DNA from: Limonium bicolor
Taxonomy: Eukaryota; Streptophyta; Magnoliopsida; Caryophyllales; Plumbaginaceae
Reading direction: 5' to 3'
NCBI GenBank assembly: GCA_023374045.1
Contig: CM041782.1
Span: forward strand, 249,393,882 to 249,457,881
Length of the DNA: 64,000 nt
Below are positions 35,601-47,253 of the stretch, piece by piece. The position numbers and the translations under genes were made by a program. Numbering within the stretch: the stretch's first letter is position 1; every line of letters begins with the position of its first letter. Below the pieces are notes generated by a model. It did not search any database, had not been told where the DNA came from, and was given only the letters and a program-made list of their open reading frames with translations.

Positions 35601-36363
35601 TCTAGTGGCAGTTGATTACGTGTCGAAGTGGGTAGAAGCCATACCCTGTCATCACTGATGCAAAGACAGTAACCAGGTTCCTCAAAAGCACATCTTTACC
35701 CGTTTTGGCGTGCCTAGAGTTATTATTAGTGACGGTGGATCTCACTTCTGCAACCGTTCATTTGAAGCGCTTATGGGTAAGTACGGGGTACGTCACAAGG
35801 TAGCTCTACCTTATCACCCCCAGACAAACGGCCAAGCAGAAGTTTCGAACCGTGAGTTAAAATGGATCCTCCAGAAGACGGTTAACTCATCACGAAAGGA
35901 TTGGGCACTTAAGCTGGATGATGCGCTTTGGGCTTACCGCACTGCATTCAAGACTCCCATCGGGATGTCTCCTTTTAAGCTTGTTTATGGGAAATCATGT
36001 CACCTACCTGTAGAGCTGGAGCATAAGGCATATTGGGCAATCAAGGCCCTAAACTTCGATTTAGAAGCCGCAGGAGAAAAGCGGAAGTTTCAACTCTCTG
36101 AACTCGAGGAGTTAAGAGATCAGGCATACCGAAGTGCGACGATATACAAGGACCACCAAGAAACTCATGACCAGATGATCCACAAACGCGACTTTCAGGT
36201 TGGCGACGGAGTGCTGCTTTATAATTCCAGATTGAGACTATTTCCTGGAAAACTCAAGTCTCACTGGACTGGCCCATTCCAAGTTGTTGGAACCACTCCT
36301 TTTGGTGTTTACGAACTCCAGAATCAAAAAGGAGAATGCTTCAAAGTCAATGGATCCGTTTAA
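32656..36363 (+). pseudogene. pol: El3 pol: protease, RT, RNase H, integrase, frameshifted
   Basis: Domains follow in order. A pre-protease segment reads MPNYAKFLKDLLTKKK. The protease active site DLGAS is at 32937-32951, followed by ILGRPFLSTAKAIIDVHDGK. RT runs from about 33700 to 34700 with FMDDF catalytic residues at 34288-34302. RNase H (34700-35080) has [28 protein letters not shown] and [10 protein letters not shown]. Integrase has [13 protein letters not shown] and CKQCDNC zinc-binding parts, then catalytic Asp at 35557, Asp at 35731 and Glu at 35839; the last two are separated by 35 residues, as usual. At least five frame changes or stops are visible, including ones near 32880, 33000, 33870, 34350, 34670, 35420 and 35660, so it is not translatable as one polyprotein. 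Confidence 0.93.
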
Positions 36364-37612
36364 AAAGGTATGTCGGAATTCTTGAAAATAATAATGCTAT
36401 GTTCGAAATTTCTTTCGTACAGGAATACGAGGAAGCTTCCACCCCAAAGGAACAACAGACAACACCTCTACATCATAAGTTTACAAAAGTGTACAAACTT
36501 CCTAACACCAGCAGTTCAGATACCTCGCCCTCAAACTCTTCTCCAACCTAAAGCTTGGTCAAATACGTCTAGCTAGAGACGTTAAACCCGGGCAGCTTGG
36601 TGGGAGGCAACCCACTATCTATCTTTTATCTTTCCTTTAATTTAATGTTGTTTTCTTTTTTGTACTATATTTCCCTTTTATTTGTTATAATAAAATGCAG
36701 GTTTCACTTGAGTTCTTCTGGCTGTGTAGAATATTCTTTACAGGTTCATTTCATGACATTCCACAGCTGCACTCAAGTGTGGGGGAGCTCTACACACTCT
36801 ACGAAATCTGGGGAGTACACTCTTTCCTTTCTTAATTGCATGCCCTAATATTTTAATTCCATCTACGCAATGAGGGCATTGCTTAAGCTTAAGTGTGGGG
36901 GAAGAGCCTTTTCAGGGCGTTCTGTGCTTAAAATGTTTAAATCTCTCTACTTATCTTGCAATTGTTCAAAAATTAAAATTATGTACCTTGCTAATGTAGG
37001 TTGTTCTCTTTAAAAATAAATACTGTTATGAATTGTGGGATAAATGGTACAAATTTTAAAATTTTGATTACTTTTGAGGAGCATTTTATATGCGGTGTGA
37101 ACAAATAATCTGCAAATGGTTGGATTTTATTGCTCAGGGTTTCTTTCTGTCTTCTCTCTTAGGGATTGCTAAGGGGTGCTTCTCTGTTAAAAAAAACAAA
37201 AAAATAATAAGGACTTGCGAGACACCATTGGTAACCAACAAAGAGAGTTGAGTGTTCTTGAATACAAAGGCGTCATGCCTATATTTTCTCATCTCTTATG
37301 CAAAAGTGAAACAAATGCATAAATCTATTTTTCCTTTTGTTTTCTTCTCAATGCCCATTCTTGAGAGAAGTTGGCCATGGTAAAAGTTCTCAGAGTCACA
37401 CAAAAGAAACAATGAGTACCTTAGATCATACCCCGAAACTCTATATTTTATTTTTACCCTGAGCACACCTATGCCACCAGCAGTTGATTTTTCACACTCC
37501 TCGAAAAGTTTAAAGATCATGTTTATCCTACCCTTCATAATAATATTTGTTAGTATTGAGCATTTCCTACTTGCTTAGGTACGTGGTTTTGCTTGAGGAC
37601 AAGCAAAAAGAT
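36364..37612 (+). mobile_element. El3 3' non-coding region
   Basis: It carries GGGAGGCAACCC (36602), AAGTGTGGGGG motifs at 36775 and 36891, and a GCAATG/CATTGC stem-loop at 36867-36882. It resembles the corresponding part of El4. No envelope-like frame. Confidence 0.8.
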
Positions 37613-37625
37613 AAGTGTGGGGGTG
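37613..37625 (+). other. El3 polypurine tract
   Basis: AAGTGTGGGGGTG adjoins the 3' LTR at 37626. Confidence 0.85.
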
Positions 37626-39336
37626 TGATAAGTGTCCAAATGAGCATGTTTTATAGGTGTATTTCATATATAATATTAGCACTTTTCTTGCTCATTTCTC
37701 CACTTCGGTTAGTTTTCCTCTAGTTTATGTTTTATTGTTTATCTTACAAATTATTGGTTTAACATGAGGAAAACCAGCTGGGAGTAAAGTAGACGAAGAG
37801 ACGAACGCATAGACGCAAACGGCTCAGGAAACGGGTCCAAACGAAGAATCTAGAGCCGGTCAAAGTTTGAAGGAAAATGGGTCACGGTCAAGGGCAACCG
37901 CCTAAACTCAGGCCGACGACTCACATAGGCAACCGCCCATGAAGAGGCGGATGTGAGAGGCTTCAACCGCCCATTAACTGGCGGACAAGAGTATGGGCAA
38001 CCGCCCCATATTGGGCGGACACCACCAAGGCACAACCGCCTATAAACTGGCGGACAGCACACAAATCTAACTGGCGGACACAACTTGAAGAAACCGCCTA
38101 ATAAGTGGCGGACATACATAAGGCAACCGCCTGTTAACAGGCGGACACCAGGCGGTCGTGACTAAAATCAACGCCGCGACTAGTTTTTCTTCTTCGCGTC
38201 GTCGTCTACAACTTGAATCGCCTTATCTATCTACTCCGAGCACGCGTTTCGGCTCTGTCCCCTGCAATAAATGAAGCAATCAATGCTTCAATCAATGAAG
38301 CACTGAAGGAAGCAATCAACTGCAAATATCTACGGAAGACTACCTCTTCATTTCTTCTATAAATAACCATTCCCTGCAACCTTGTACGAGTGCACGGAGA
38401 AAACCAGAAAATCACTCACACTCACCTCATCTCATTCTCTTCCAGTAAATCACTCCCGTATATCATTTCACTCCATTAACTCTCTAATTCACCCACTTCA
38501 CATACAAATAACTACGTACATGTACCACTCTTCTTTCTCCTCATTTCTCCATTCACTAATCACGTCTCCGTGCTATTATTACGTCCAACCTCTGTCTGAC
38601 TTATTACCAGTTAATATGTCTGGCTAAGGAGGATTTGCTCCGGGCAAGGGTTTTAATTATGGTTTGTTAGCTGTGTAACTATTTATTATCTTTTCTAACG
38701 GTTAAAATAAATTCAGTTTGTTACGATTAAAGTTTTGTTTCTCTCCCTTTTTAATAAATTTCATCGGTTTATTAAAAAGCCTTACTAAGTCTGTTTTTAA
38801 TTTCATCGGTTAGAAACAGACGGGTTAATTAAGCCGTAAAACTGTAAGAACTTATTTTCATCGTTTAAGTTAATACATGTTGCAAGAATAAAGCCTCATA
38901 CTCCTCTGCCGTTTACAGGCTTTTGCTTGAGTTTTCATCGGACCTTGCATTACAGGTAAACGAGTTCTTAAGAGTTTTCATCGGACCTTAAGAAAATTAC
39001 AGGAATCTTGCCAAACTATTTTATTAAACCGGTAGAGATAGCACAATTAATTAAATCATATTAACCTGAACCCGGAGTTCCATTTAATTCATCTGCACTC
39101 AGTTTTCTAATCTGCTTAATATTTTCTCTAAACAAGTCAATTAACTTCCCCCCTTTTGTGACAAGCTTAGGAACTATTTTATTCGCTATAAGTCCCACGG
39201 TTTGACCCCGGCCGCTTCTGTCTTCTATTACTACTGCGACCGGGTTTTATTTTGCAGCCCGACGGATATTTTGAGTATTAATTTCTCTCTTTTATCAATT
39301 TCACCAGTGCTAAAACTCACGATAATCCATTCTGCA
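37626..39336 (+). repeat. El3 3' LTR (1711 bp)
   Basis: It is the uninterrupted partner of the split 5' LTR. It includes the hairpin array at 37894-38157 and the TATAAATA box at 38358. It is followed by acaac. Confidence 0.95.
37894..38157 (+). repeat. Array of AACCGCC...GGCGGA mini-hairpins (3' LTR)
   Basis: Counterpart of 18554-18815. Several arms damaged in the 5' copy are intact here (for example CCGCCCCATATTGGGCGG). Confidence 0.88.
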
Positions 39337-39803
39337 ACAACATACCCTTTGTAGAAGCACCACCGTCAGGGAGATGGTTGGGAAGTGAAGAGCCCAAGTT
39401 GCTCAAGCTAGTATGCAATCTGCAATACATCCAATTAAACGGATGAGGGAAGAATGTGACTATGGAAGAATTGTGATCATGATAAACAGGGAGAAAGGAA
39501 AATGTTGTACTCAATGAGATAAAAAAAAGAGAAACAAGTTTGCTATATACACGGATTTTACTTACACCCGATTTGAATAATACCAGTCTATGGCACAAAT
39601 TACCACGGATGCCACAAAGGCATAGCACTTATTACAGGATACTGATAACGAACTAGTACACAAAAAAAACAAGCAAAAAAGAAAAAAAAGGAAGGAAGAG
39701 GAAGAAGAGAAAGAAGAAAAGGGATATCCATCAAAGGGAGATTGACAAAAGAATATTCACACAACCGTGTGACGGACATTACCAGTTTACTAAACGAGAC
39801 ATT

Positions 39804-39894
39804 GGACGACCGCACTCCGTTAGGAGCATGTGGGCCTGACAGACTTACTTATGAGTTAGTCGGGTAAGTAGTAATGTATCAGTACGGTACCCCA
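39804..39894 (+). other. Conserved non-coding module A (El1 copy)
   Basis: Aligns without gaps to 2732-2822 of El0 with about five differences. Confidence 0.8.
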
Positions 39895-40334
39895 TGCAAT
39901 AGACAAGTAGTGTTAGGAAGCGAGAAGTAGTCAACTCCATTCTACGGACAGTAAGAACGGATTACCTCGAAGATGGACGAGAAGAGCCGCATTAATCCAA
40001 CGGGCTAAAGAAATCAAGAACCTCCAACAGAGAACAGTAGACAGTATACAGTGAAGACAGGAAACGATTCAAGGACAGGAACCAAAAAAAAAGAAAACCC
40101 ATTATGGACGTAATATGTAGAAGCCTCATAAGGATCAAGCAAATGCTTGCAATCCAGAGGAAATCTACAGATGATATGGACATAAACGCGTGATTACGCA
40201 CAGAGAAAAGATAAAGCTGTATGATAGCAGATACCTTAAGCAAAGAACAGTGGATTCGGAATGTACCACTCACAGGATAGTTCGCACATCTTTTCTATTT
40301 GCCTCATTGGATATTAGCTGTTGAGCGTTTACGC

Positions 40335-40381
40335 CTCTGCACTCTGTATGACTGAGTGTTTTGGTATTGCACTCGTGCAGT
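40335..40381 (+). other. Conserved non-coding module B (El1 copy)
   Basis: It matches 47734-47779 of El0 with one inserted base. It contains CACTC/GAGTG and CTGCAC/GTGCAG inverted repeats. Confidence 0.8.
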
Positions 40382-40901
40382 TATTAATCTAATGGGAATG
40401 CAGAAAGATAAGTGATATCAACAAGAGTGTGTAAAAAAAACTACAACAGTGTGTTACTCTGGAACAAACCTACCGGGAGACATGGATGACAAACATCATC
40501 TTTGTGGACATATAGGCTGGTACGTCTAGTATTACAAAGACAAGTGCAAAGTGCACTAAGTACTAACAGTAGCCAATGTCATATTACATCTCAACTGAAT
40601 GTCAGTGAGAGAACACACGCATATATGCTAGTGATCCAACCAGTGGATTCACAGCAATGAAAAAAAAAAGAGGCAAATTGAGCCTTTGTTCATGGGTCTA
40701 CACCTCATACGGAGCGAGTGGCCCATAAGAATGAACTTGGAGAGAGCACAAAAAGATCAGTGCCTCACCTTTTATATATTGTGGAACCCTGAAGGGCTAA
40801 GTCATACCCTCTCTCTGACATGAGGATAATCCACGAGTTGGAGAACTCTTTGAGAGCCAAGTATCCAGCGCTCCTTGTTGAGCGACTGTTGTATACTTGT
40901 G

Positions 40902-41176
40902 GGGTACGGGCGTACCCTTTTTAAGGGGGGTAAGCCTCTTGGCTGTGCACATGTGTGCACTAAATTTTGTTGTTTTCGTATGCATTGCATACAAGGAATT
41001 GGTGGTGTGCGGGCACACGAGTTTGTTTGTTTAGTACGTATGGCATACAGTGAATTGTTTCGTATGCATGGCATACAGTGAATTGGTTTTGTTGGTTATG
41101 GTTGGTACGCGGGGCGTGCGTTGTTTGGTTTGTTGTGTGTGATGTGCACTGGTATGTATGTATCTCTACGAGATAC
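40902..41176 (+). repeat. String of short hairpins in El1 3' region
   Basis: Stems with perfect arms are GGGTACG/CGTACCC (40902-40917), GTATGCA/TGCATAC (40978-40992), GTGTGC/GCACAC (41005-41018), GTATG/CATAC (41038-41048), GTATGC/GCATAC (41062-41076) and GTATCTC/GAGATAC (41160-41176). Loops are one to four bases. Confidence 0.8.
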
Positions 41177-41560
41177 CTGTTTGAAATGTTGTATGTACAC
41201 CATGTGTGTAGTACCTTTCTTATGCTATTTGTGATATGTATTCATATTGCTTTATAGAATGGTTACATAGGGTATATCTATTTATTAGATATGGAATGTG
41301 GACAATGGAATGTTATGGACACCTAGGAAGGTTGTCAGGACTTGTAGAACTGATAGGAAATGATGGTGCTGATGATGATGGATCACCTATATCCATATAT
41401 GATTGAACTAACGCCACGACGTGATGGCTATGTGCTGTATAAGCGCAATACGATGTATGTAAATGATGTATCACATAGATATAGATTATGGGAATAATGG
41501 GTAGTTATACATTTATATACTTACCTATTTGATTAAGAGACTTCGGGACGAAGTCTTTTT

Positions 41561-41573
41561 AAGGGGGGTAGAT
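41561..41573 (+). other. El1 polypurine tract
   Basis: AAGGGGGGTAGAT adjoins the 3' LTR. The upstream GACGAAGTCTTTTTAAGGGGGG resembles the usual coding end of chromovirus pol, kept here without a pol gene. Confidence 0.85.
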
Positions 41574-44500
41574 TGAAATACCCCAAGCTTATTAAATATG
41601 GATAAATATTTAATCACATTAAATAAGGCCTAAACATGCCTTAAAAGTCAACTGAGATCAACAGCGGTCAACACAAAACAAGATGTTGCCCTTTGACTGT
41701 TAAGGGTAAATAAATACCCAAATGAACTTCTTAGGACCTAAAAATTGTCCTAAGTATATTAACATAATATTAAACATATTATAACCGTTGGACAACACTC
41801 CAACACAAAGAAAAAGCATTACATGCTTCAAGGTCAAAAAGGGCAAAAAGGTGCTCTAGGAAAACCTTAAAAATCAAATGACCTCTAAATGATATAAAAT
41901 TGAATACCATGATCAAGTATCATGTAAGGAACACAACAAAACCGTTGTCAAAGGAAACAGAGCCCAGAAACACTTTGCGACACAAAATGTGCACTAAAAC
42001 TCCTTAAAGCACGTTTTTGTGTAATCGCCTTTTAAATTGGTTTTAAATGGCTAAAGGGTTATAATTACCTTTAAATATAATAAAATATCAAATTATATGA
42101 TATTAGGAATTAATTCCAGAGAAATTTACGAATTTTTACAAAATTAATATTGAAATATTACTAAAACCCTAATGTGGGGCCCGTTTGGGTCAACATTGAC
42201 TAAGTTGGTCAATGTTGACCATTGACCACGAAATGGACTACATGAAATCAGATAATTAAGTCTCTTAACAGACCAAGAGACAAGAGACATGTGACAATTA
42301 AATATATGCTCTTACTTTTACATAAAATAACAAAAAAAGACAAACTTTACCTTATAAAAAAAAAAAAAGTGGGCTCCACTTACCTTACCCATGTGAGCCA
42401 GCCGAATTTGAGCCTCCACTTGCTCCTCTTCCTCCTTGCATTTCGGTGCTCCAAGCTGGTACAAGACAAGAGATGAGTCACACATTCATTAAATGAATTA
42501 AAGTAACATATTTACTCTATTTTCAATCAAAATTTGAATCAATCAAGCCCTACATCTCTCAATCAAGGACGGCTGCCCCCTCTTGCTTTCTCCACTGATT
42601 GAACCTTCAATCATCCAACCCCAATCAGACTTGATGAGTCATCAATTCACTAACGTCACAAAATATTCAAAAAAAAGACTTTAAGGTAATATTAGGTCAT
42701 CCTCCTTCATTTCTCCTCTTCAGCCGAGGTTGCTCTGTCCTTGAGCTCCCTTTGGCTCCTCTCCACCGTAGGTAAGAGTTCCAAGCACCATTGATGAGGT
42801 TTCAAGCTCTAGGTAAGCTCTTAAGGCATAAAAATGCCCATTTTCTTCATCTTTCCTTTTTTTCGATTGATCTACACCCAACCTTTTCTATACATCTATG
42901 TAGAGTGATTTGGAGGTTAAAGAAGTGTTGGTTTCGTACATAACCAGATCTATGGAGGAAAGTTCAAGTCTTGACCATTTAAGGTAAAAATGTGCTTTAA
43001 GTCATAACTTTTGATTCCCTTCAAGTTCGGCTGTGAAACTTTGGTCCTATCCTTATTTTCTTCTCCTTTTATGGGAATCAGTTGGTTAGCCATTTGGAGC
43101 AAGGGTGGCCGAGATCCAAAGGAAATACCCTCTTTTAAGGCATTTTTCCAAGGTAAAACCTAATAACAAGGTAGCTTGTTGAGATCTAGCTATTTCCTAT
43201 GTCAATATGGTATACCTAACACCTTGTGGTGTGCTTGATTCAGGTCGAAACCATCTTGAACTCTCCTTGCATTCTTAAGGTGATTTTTGCCTTAAATCTT
43301 ACATCAAATTACTTCTTATAGTTAGATTTCTTGGAGACTAACTATGCCTTGGTCTGTTTGAAAACATGTAAAAAAAGCTGTGGAGAATTTCTACTTAAGG
43401 TGGCCGAACCAAATAAGGTTCTATCTAGGTTAAATCAAGGTATAAATTACTTAAAACCTTAACTTGTTACATTAATACAAGTTTAAGCTATCCTAATTAA
43501 TTGTCGTGAGTGAAGAGGTGAAATAAGGTCTTGTTTGACCTTAAAATGATTAAGGAATGGCTTAATAAATTTTATAACTAATTAAACAAGCATAAATGTC
43601 AAATTAAGACATTATGTGGAAGTTTGGTAAATAAATGAAAATTATATGGTGAGGCCGAAATTTTATATGTATTTTGGGACATTTGTGTAATTTATTTTGC
43701 AAGCCAATGTTTGTAATAAGGCCATGTATTTTAGGCCATTTTATTTATGCATTTACAAGCTTTTAATTAAGTTAAGTAGTATAAATGCATTACCGAAAAT
43801 AAATGGGGTATTAGGTGTAATTAAATTAAATTTAGGGACTTTAGAAAAATAAAGCCGAAAATTAGAGTAAAAAGGAGTTAAAATAAAGCTTATAAGATTT
43901 TATAAAGTTTTGGGGTTAAATGGTGAATTTTAGAAAGTTGGGTACTAAACCGTAATTATAAGGAATTGGTGGTCAAGGAAATATTAAGGTGGTCAACCGT
44001 GACCATATGCTAGGTTTTGACCAAATTAGATAAGTTAAATAACTTATTTAAGGTTGTATAATAAGATAAGAATCTTATGGTAATATTTTTATAACATATG
44101 TGGTGAATATGTTATTGCCGAAAATTAAGTCTGTAAAATGGTATTTTAAACACCCATGGGCTATTAGGAATTTTTAGGAATTTATTGGTGGATTTTGGAA
44201 TTAAAATAAACTATATATGTATAATATATAGTTATTATGTCATTATGACACTTTGGAGAAAAATAGATGGTGGAATGGTAAATACCAAGAGAATATGGGT
44301 TAATAAGGAAATTTATAACCCTTTGGTGAAATTTGAGATTTTTAGAATTATTAAGAGAATTTATTAAGATATGTGTATAAAATATGGTTTTAATGATATG
44401 GAAGAACTATATGTTATAAATAGGGCCAAATGGCAATTATAGAATAGCACAAGGGCTGTTCGGAATTTACAAAAATAACCATAGGTTATACTCTTTATAA

Positions 44501-47248
44501 GTTAGAAATGTTATATTAAATGGTATATATAACATGGTAAAAAGAAAGGGGTGATTTTGTAAATAAAGGAAACTATGGTTTATGGAAAAGAATAAGATTT
44601 TCTTATGGTGCCTAAGAGGCAATAATAAATAGTTTTGTATAAAAACTATAGGTTATAAGTTAAAGGGAATAAAAATATCACATAGTATGATATTAGTATA
44701 TGGTATAACATTACATAATGTTATGTGGTCAAAACGGAATTTAAATTAAGTTAAGGGCTATACTGAGTTAATAAGAGTTGAAAGATGAATTTTAGACTAA
44801 GGTCTATAATGTTATAAATGTTATGACAATGATATGGTTTAGATGGAATTAATATAAGGAAGGGTACTCACATAAAATAATGTGACAAACTATAAATAAA
44901 TGAGATTTATAAACTAAGGTGTTTATGGAATAAACCTTAGGAGTTGTAATTATACAACATAAGATGTTACATGATATTAGGATAATAATCTTAATATAAG
45001 TTGTATAATATAATACAACTAATGGGAATAATCATCCAATAAAAGATGATAAAATGTAACATAAAATACAAGAGTTTATGAAACTCATGAGAATTACCTA
45101 CGTGGTAAAAATATATACATACACAAGAATAATGTATATAAGGTGGATAAATATATTTAGGTTGAAAACCTTATGATTTAATGGTGGTGGTTATTTGGAA
45201 AAAAATATAGTTACAAACTATAGGCTATGAATTTTGCTAAGATAATGGGTAATGAAATACAAAGAATTATAATGGATGATGGAAAAAAAAATATAATATA
45301 AGAATGCATGCATACATGCAACTATAGGTTACGTACCTAAACTAAATGTGGATAAGATTAAAAGAAATATAAGGAATTAAACTTAACAGTTGAAATAGTT
45401 TTGACATACGCGTTTTAAGTAACAAAGCCGACTGTTTTAGAAAAACCTGTAACAAACAACTGTAGAAAACAGGGGTGAACTGTCGGGGTTACTTATAATT
45501 CGGAAAAACCGGATGTAGTTAGTCATGGAGACTGACTTATAGTTTTATTACCGTTTAGAGTATACTTCTGACAAGGACGCTTGACGAGCTAACGGACTAC
45601 ACAGAGCGTAGGATCTTGCTGATTCATACTCCACCGTAATACAGTCAGGGTGAACGGTATGTAAAGGGGTTTGATCCGAGTTGTCCTAAGGTTGCTCCTT
45701 GGGCTCGGATTTGGTTGATATAACTTGTATGTTGTTATGTGTCTCTGATTGTCCCTGAGGGCTTCCTCAGTTCAGACATCTGTGTGATCTGTGATAAGAT
45801 TGTTTGTCTGAATGTGATATTAATATGCATGAACTGTATATTTATAGCTGCTTATATTTACTGTTGTTGAGTTAACAGTATTGGTTCGTATATATGAACC
45901 TATATATATAAAACGAACTAGCGGCTATGGTGCTATCTTATATGAAATATAAGGAACGTAAGTAAAACGTTGTAGCACTATGATAATAACATATACATAT
46001 TATCTGAGACTTTTATACGGAGCATTGGCCTTTCTATACGCCGCTCTTGTATCTAGCACTGGATCCCGAGTTTACAGACTCCAGATTGGACTAATGACCT
46101 TAGTCTGCTGTGTTAGAAAATTTGGTAATGCGATGCGATGGTATAATTAATTAATTAAAGGAATGGAAGTAAAGCCAAGAGGATGTGGCTCTTGGTGCGC
46201 GTTGTGATCACAAAAACGATACCAGGATGTCCGCGTACGGGTCCGTAAGTATCAATAAATTTTCCGTGAGCAAGAATGGCTCGTTGGTCGGAGACTCTAC
46301 CGTTGGAGTGGCTACTGCCGTGGGTGACCCGCCATAATATATGGGTAACTAGAGACATGTCGTTTTAACGAGACATTGTCACTAGGTATAACTGAACAAC
46401 TAAAACAATTGAGACTTATACAGTGGCGAACAATACTATGGACGAGACTTAATACTTGTTTATTATTCTCGTTGTTTCACTTTGTTGTTCATTGGTTATA
46501 CTTGTGGTTATTTTATTTGTGTTGATGGCTGGATTGAGCCTACAAGGCTAAGGTAAATTAAATATGAAAACTGTACGCTACGGCGAATGTACATTGTACA
46601 TTATATTGTTATTTCTCGATACGTTCGATATAAATGTTGTATGGAATATTAAATGAATGTTTGGATTGGATGGACGGTTAAATGATTATGGATATTTGGA
46701 TGGTTGATATTATATATTATACATTTATGCTTCAGTTTGATTTATAACTGTAAAAGGAAAAGCATGAAACCAATCTAATAATAAGATGGTTAAAATGACA
46801 AGTGACCATTAGGGTCCAGGGCCGGCATACTCAGCGTCTATCGCTGATACTACACCATTACAGGTTGTTGATCATTGTCAGAGCTGAGAGAGCAGGAACA
46901 GGGTAATTGGAGTGTTACTTTGTCACCACACTTGGAGATGTTGTATAGCAATGAAGATGGTGAATTGTATTATGGTAAGGTTGTGTATTCAGGATAGGGT
47001 AGATGCTCACTTGTCGATGTTTATGGTTATGGACTTAGTGTGATGTATAGGAGTTTCTCGTTATCACTGCGGTTAGCAGTTTATTTGTATTGGAAGTTGG
47101 ATGTAGTTTGGCTGCGTTGCTCGCATGGGCGAGTAACGGCCGGTGACACCCGAGTGAGTTTTGTAATGGTTATTTGTTTTCCGCTGCGAGACGTTTTATT
47201 TATTGCTACGTGAGAGATTATATCGTGATTATTGAGAGGGGTGTTACA
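41574..47248 (+). repeat. El1 3' LTR (5.7 kb)
   Basis: Partner of 3756-9462 with scattered small indels. It contains the counterpart intron-like segment at 42813-42903. It is followed by the duplicated gttac. Confidence 0.95.
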
Positions 47249-47253
47249 GTTAC

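Larger units (their letters stand above)
18282..39336 (+). mobile_element. El3: Athila-type LTR retrotransposon with decayed gag-pol
   Basis: LTRs are about 1.71 kb (5' LTR 18282-19267 plus 29639-30360, split by El4; 3' LTR 37626-39336). They start TGATAAGTGTCC and end CCATTCTGCA. The primer site TGGCGCCGTTGCCGGGG is at 30364. Gag and all pol domains are recognisable but carry stops and frameshifts. Flanking pentamers are acaag (18277-18281) and acaac (39337-39341), a TSD with one mismatch. Athila lineage is supported by the RT motif FMDDFSVYGSSFD, the DLGAS protease, the PHHGL gag motif and the GGGAGGCAACCC motif after pol. No envelope-like frame is evident. Confidence 0.95.
39342..41560 (+). 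mobile_element. El1 internal non-coding DNA, right of El3
   Basis: No pol sequence was found. It contains module A (39804-39894), module B (40335-40381), a PPT-like GTACCCTTTTTAAGGGGGG (about 40912-40930) and a string of hairpins (40902-41176). Short A-rich runs occur near 39660-39700. Confidence 0.75.
3756..47248 (+). mobile_element. El1: giant-LTR Ty3-type retrotransposon with gag only
   Basis: The element starts with TGAAATACCCC and ends with GGGGTGTTACA. It is flanked by gttac at 3751-3755 and 47249-47253, a 5-bp target duplication. It has LTRs of about 5.7 kb, a Met-type primer site at 9467, a decayed gag at 9695-10887 continued at 17385-17569, and a polypurine tract at 41561. The two LTRs look very similar end to end, with scattered substitutions and small indels. 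Without the nested El2 and El3 its internal region is about 4.5 kb, and I find no protease, reverse transcriptase or integrase in it. Gag sequence and LTR ends suggest a chromovirus (Tekay/Del-like) origin. Movement would need enzymes supplied in trans. Confidence 0.95.

Noticed and set aside
36364..37625. Envelope-like gene after El3 pol
   Set aside because: No long frame, signal peptide or membrane segment is visible; the region is the Athila-type 3' non-coding DNA.
40797..41081. Short overlapping frames near 40.8-41.1 kb on both strands
   Set aside because: They are produced by the palindromic GTATGC/GCATAC hairpins, which read open on both strands.
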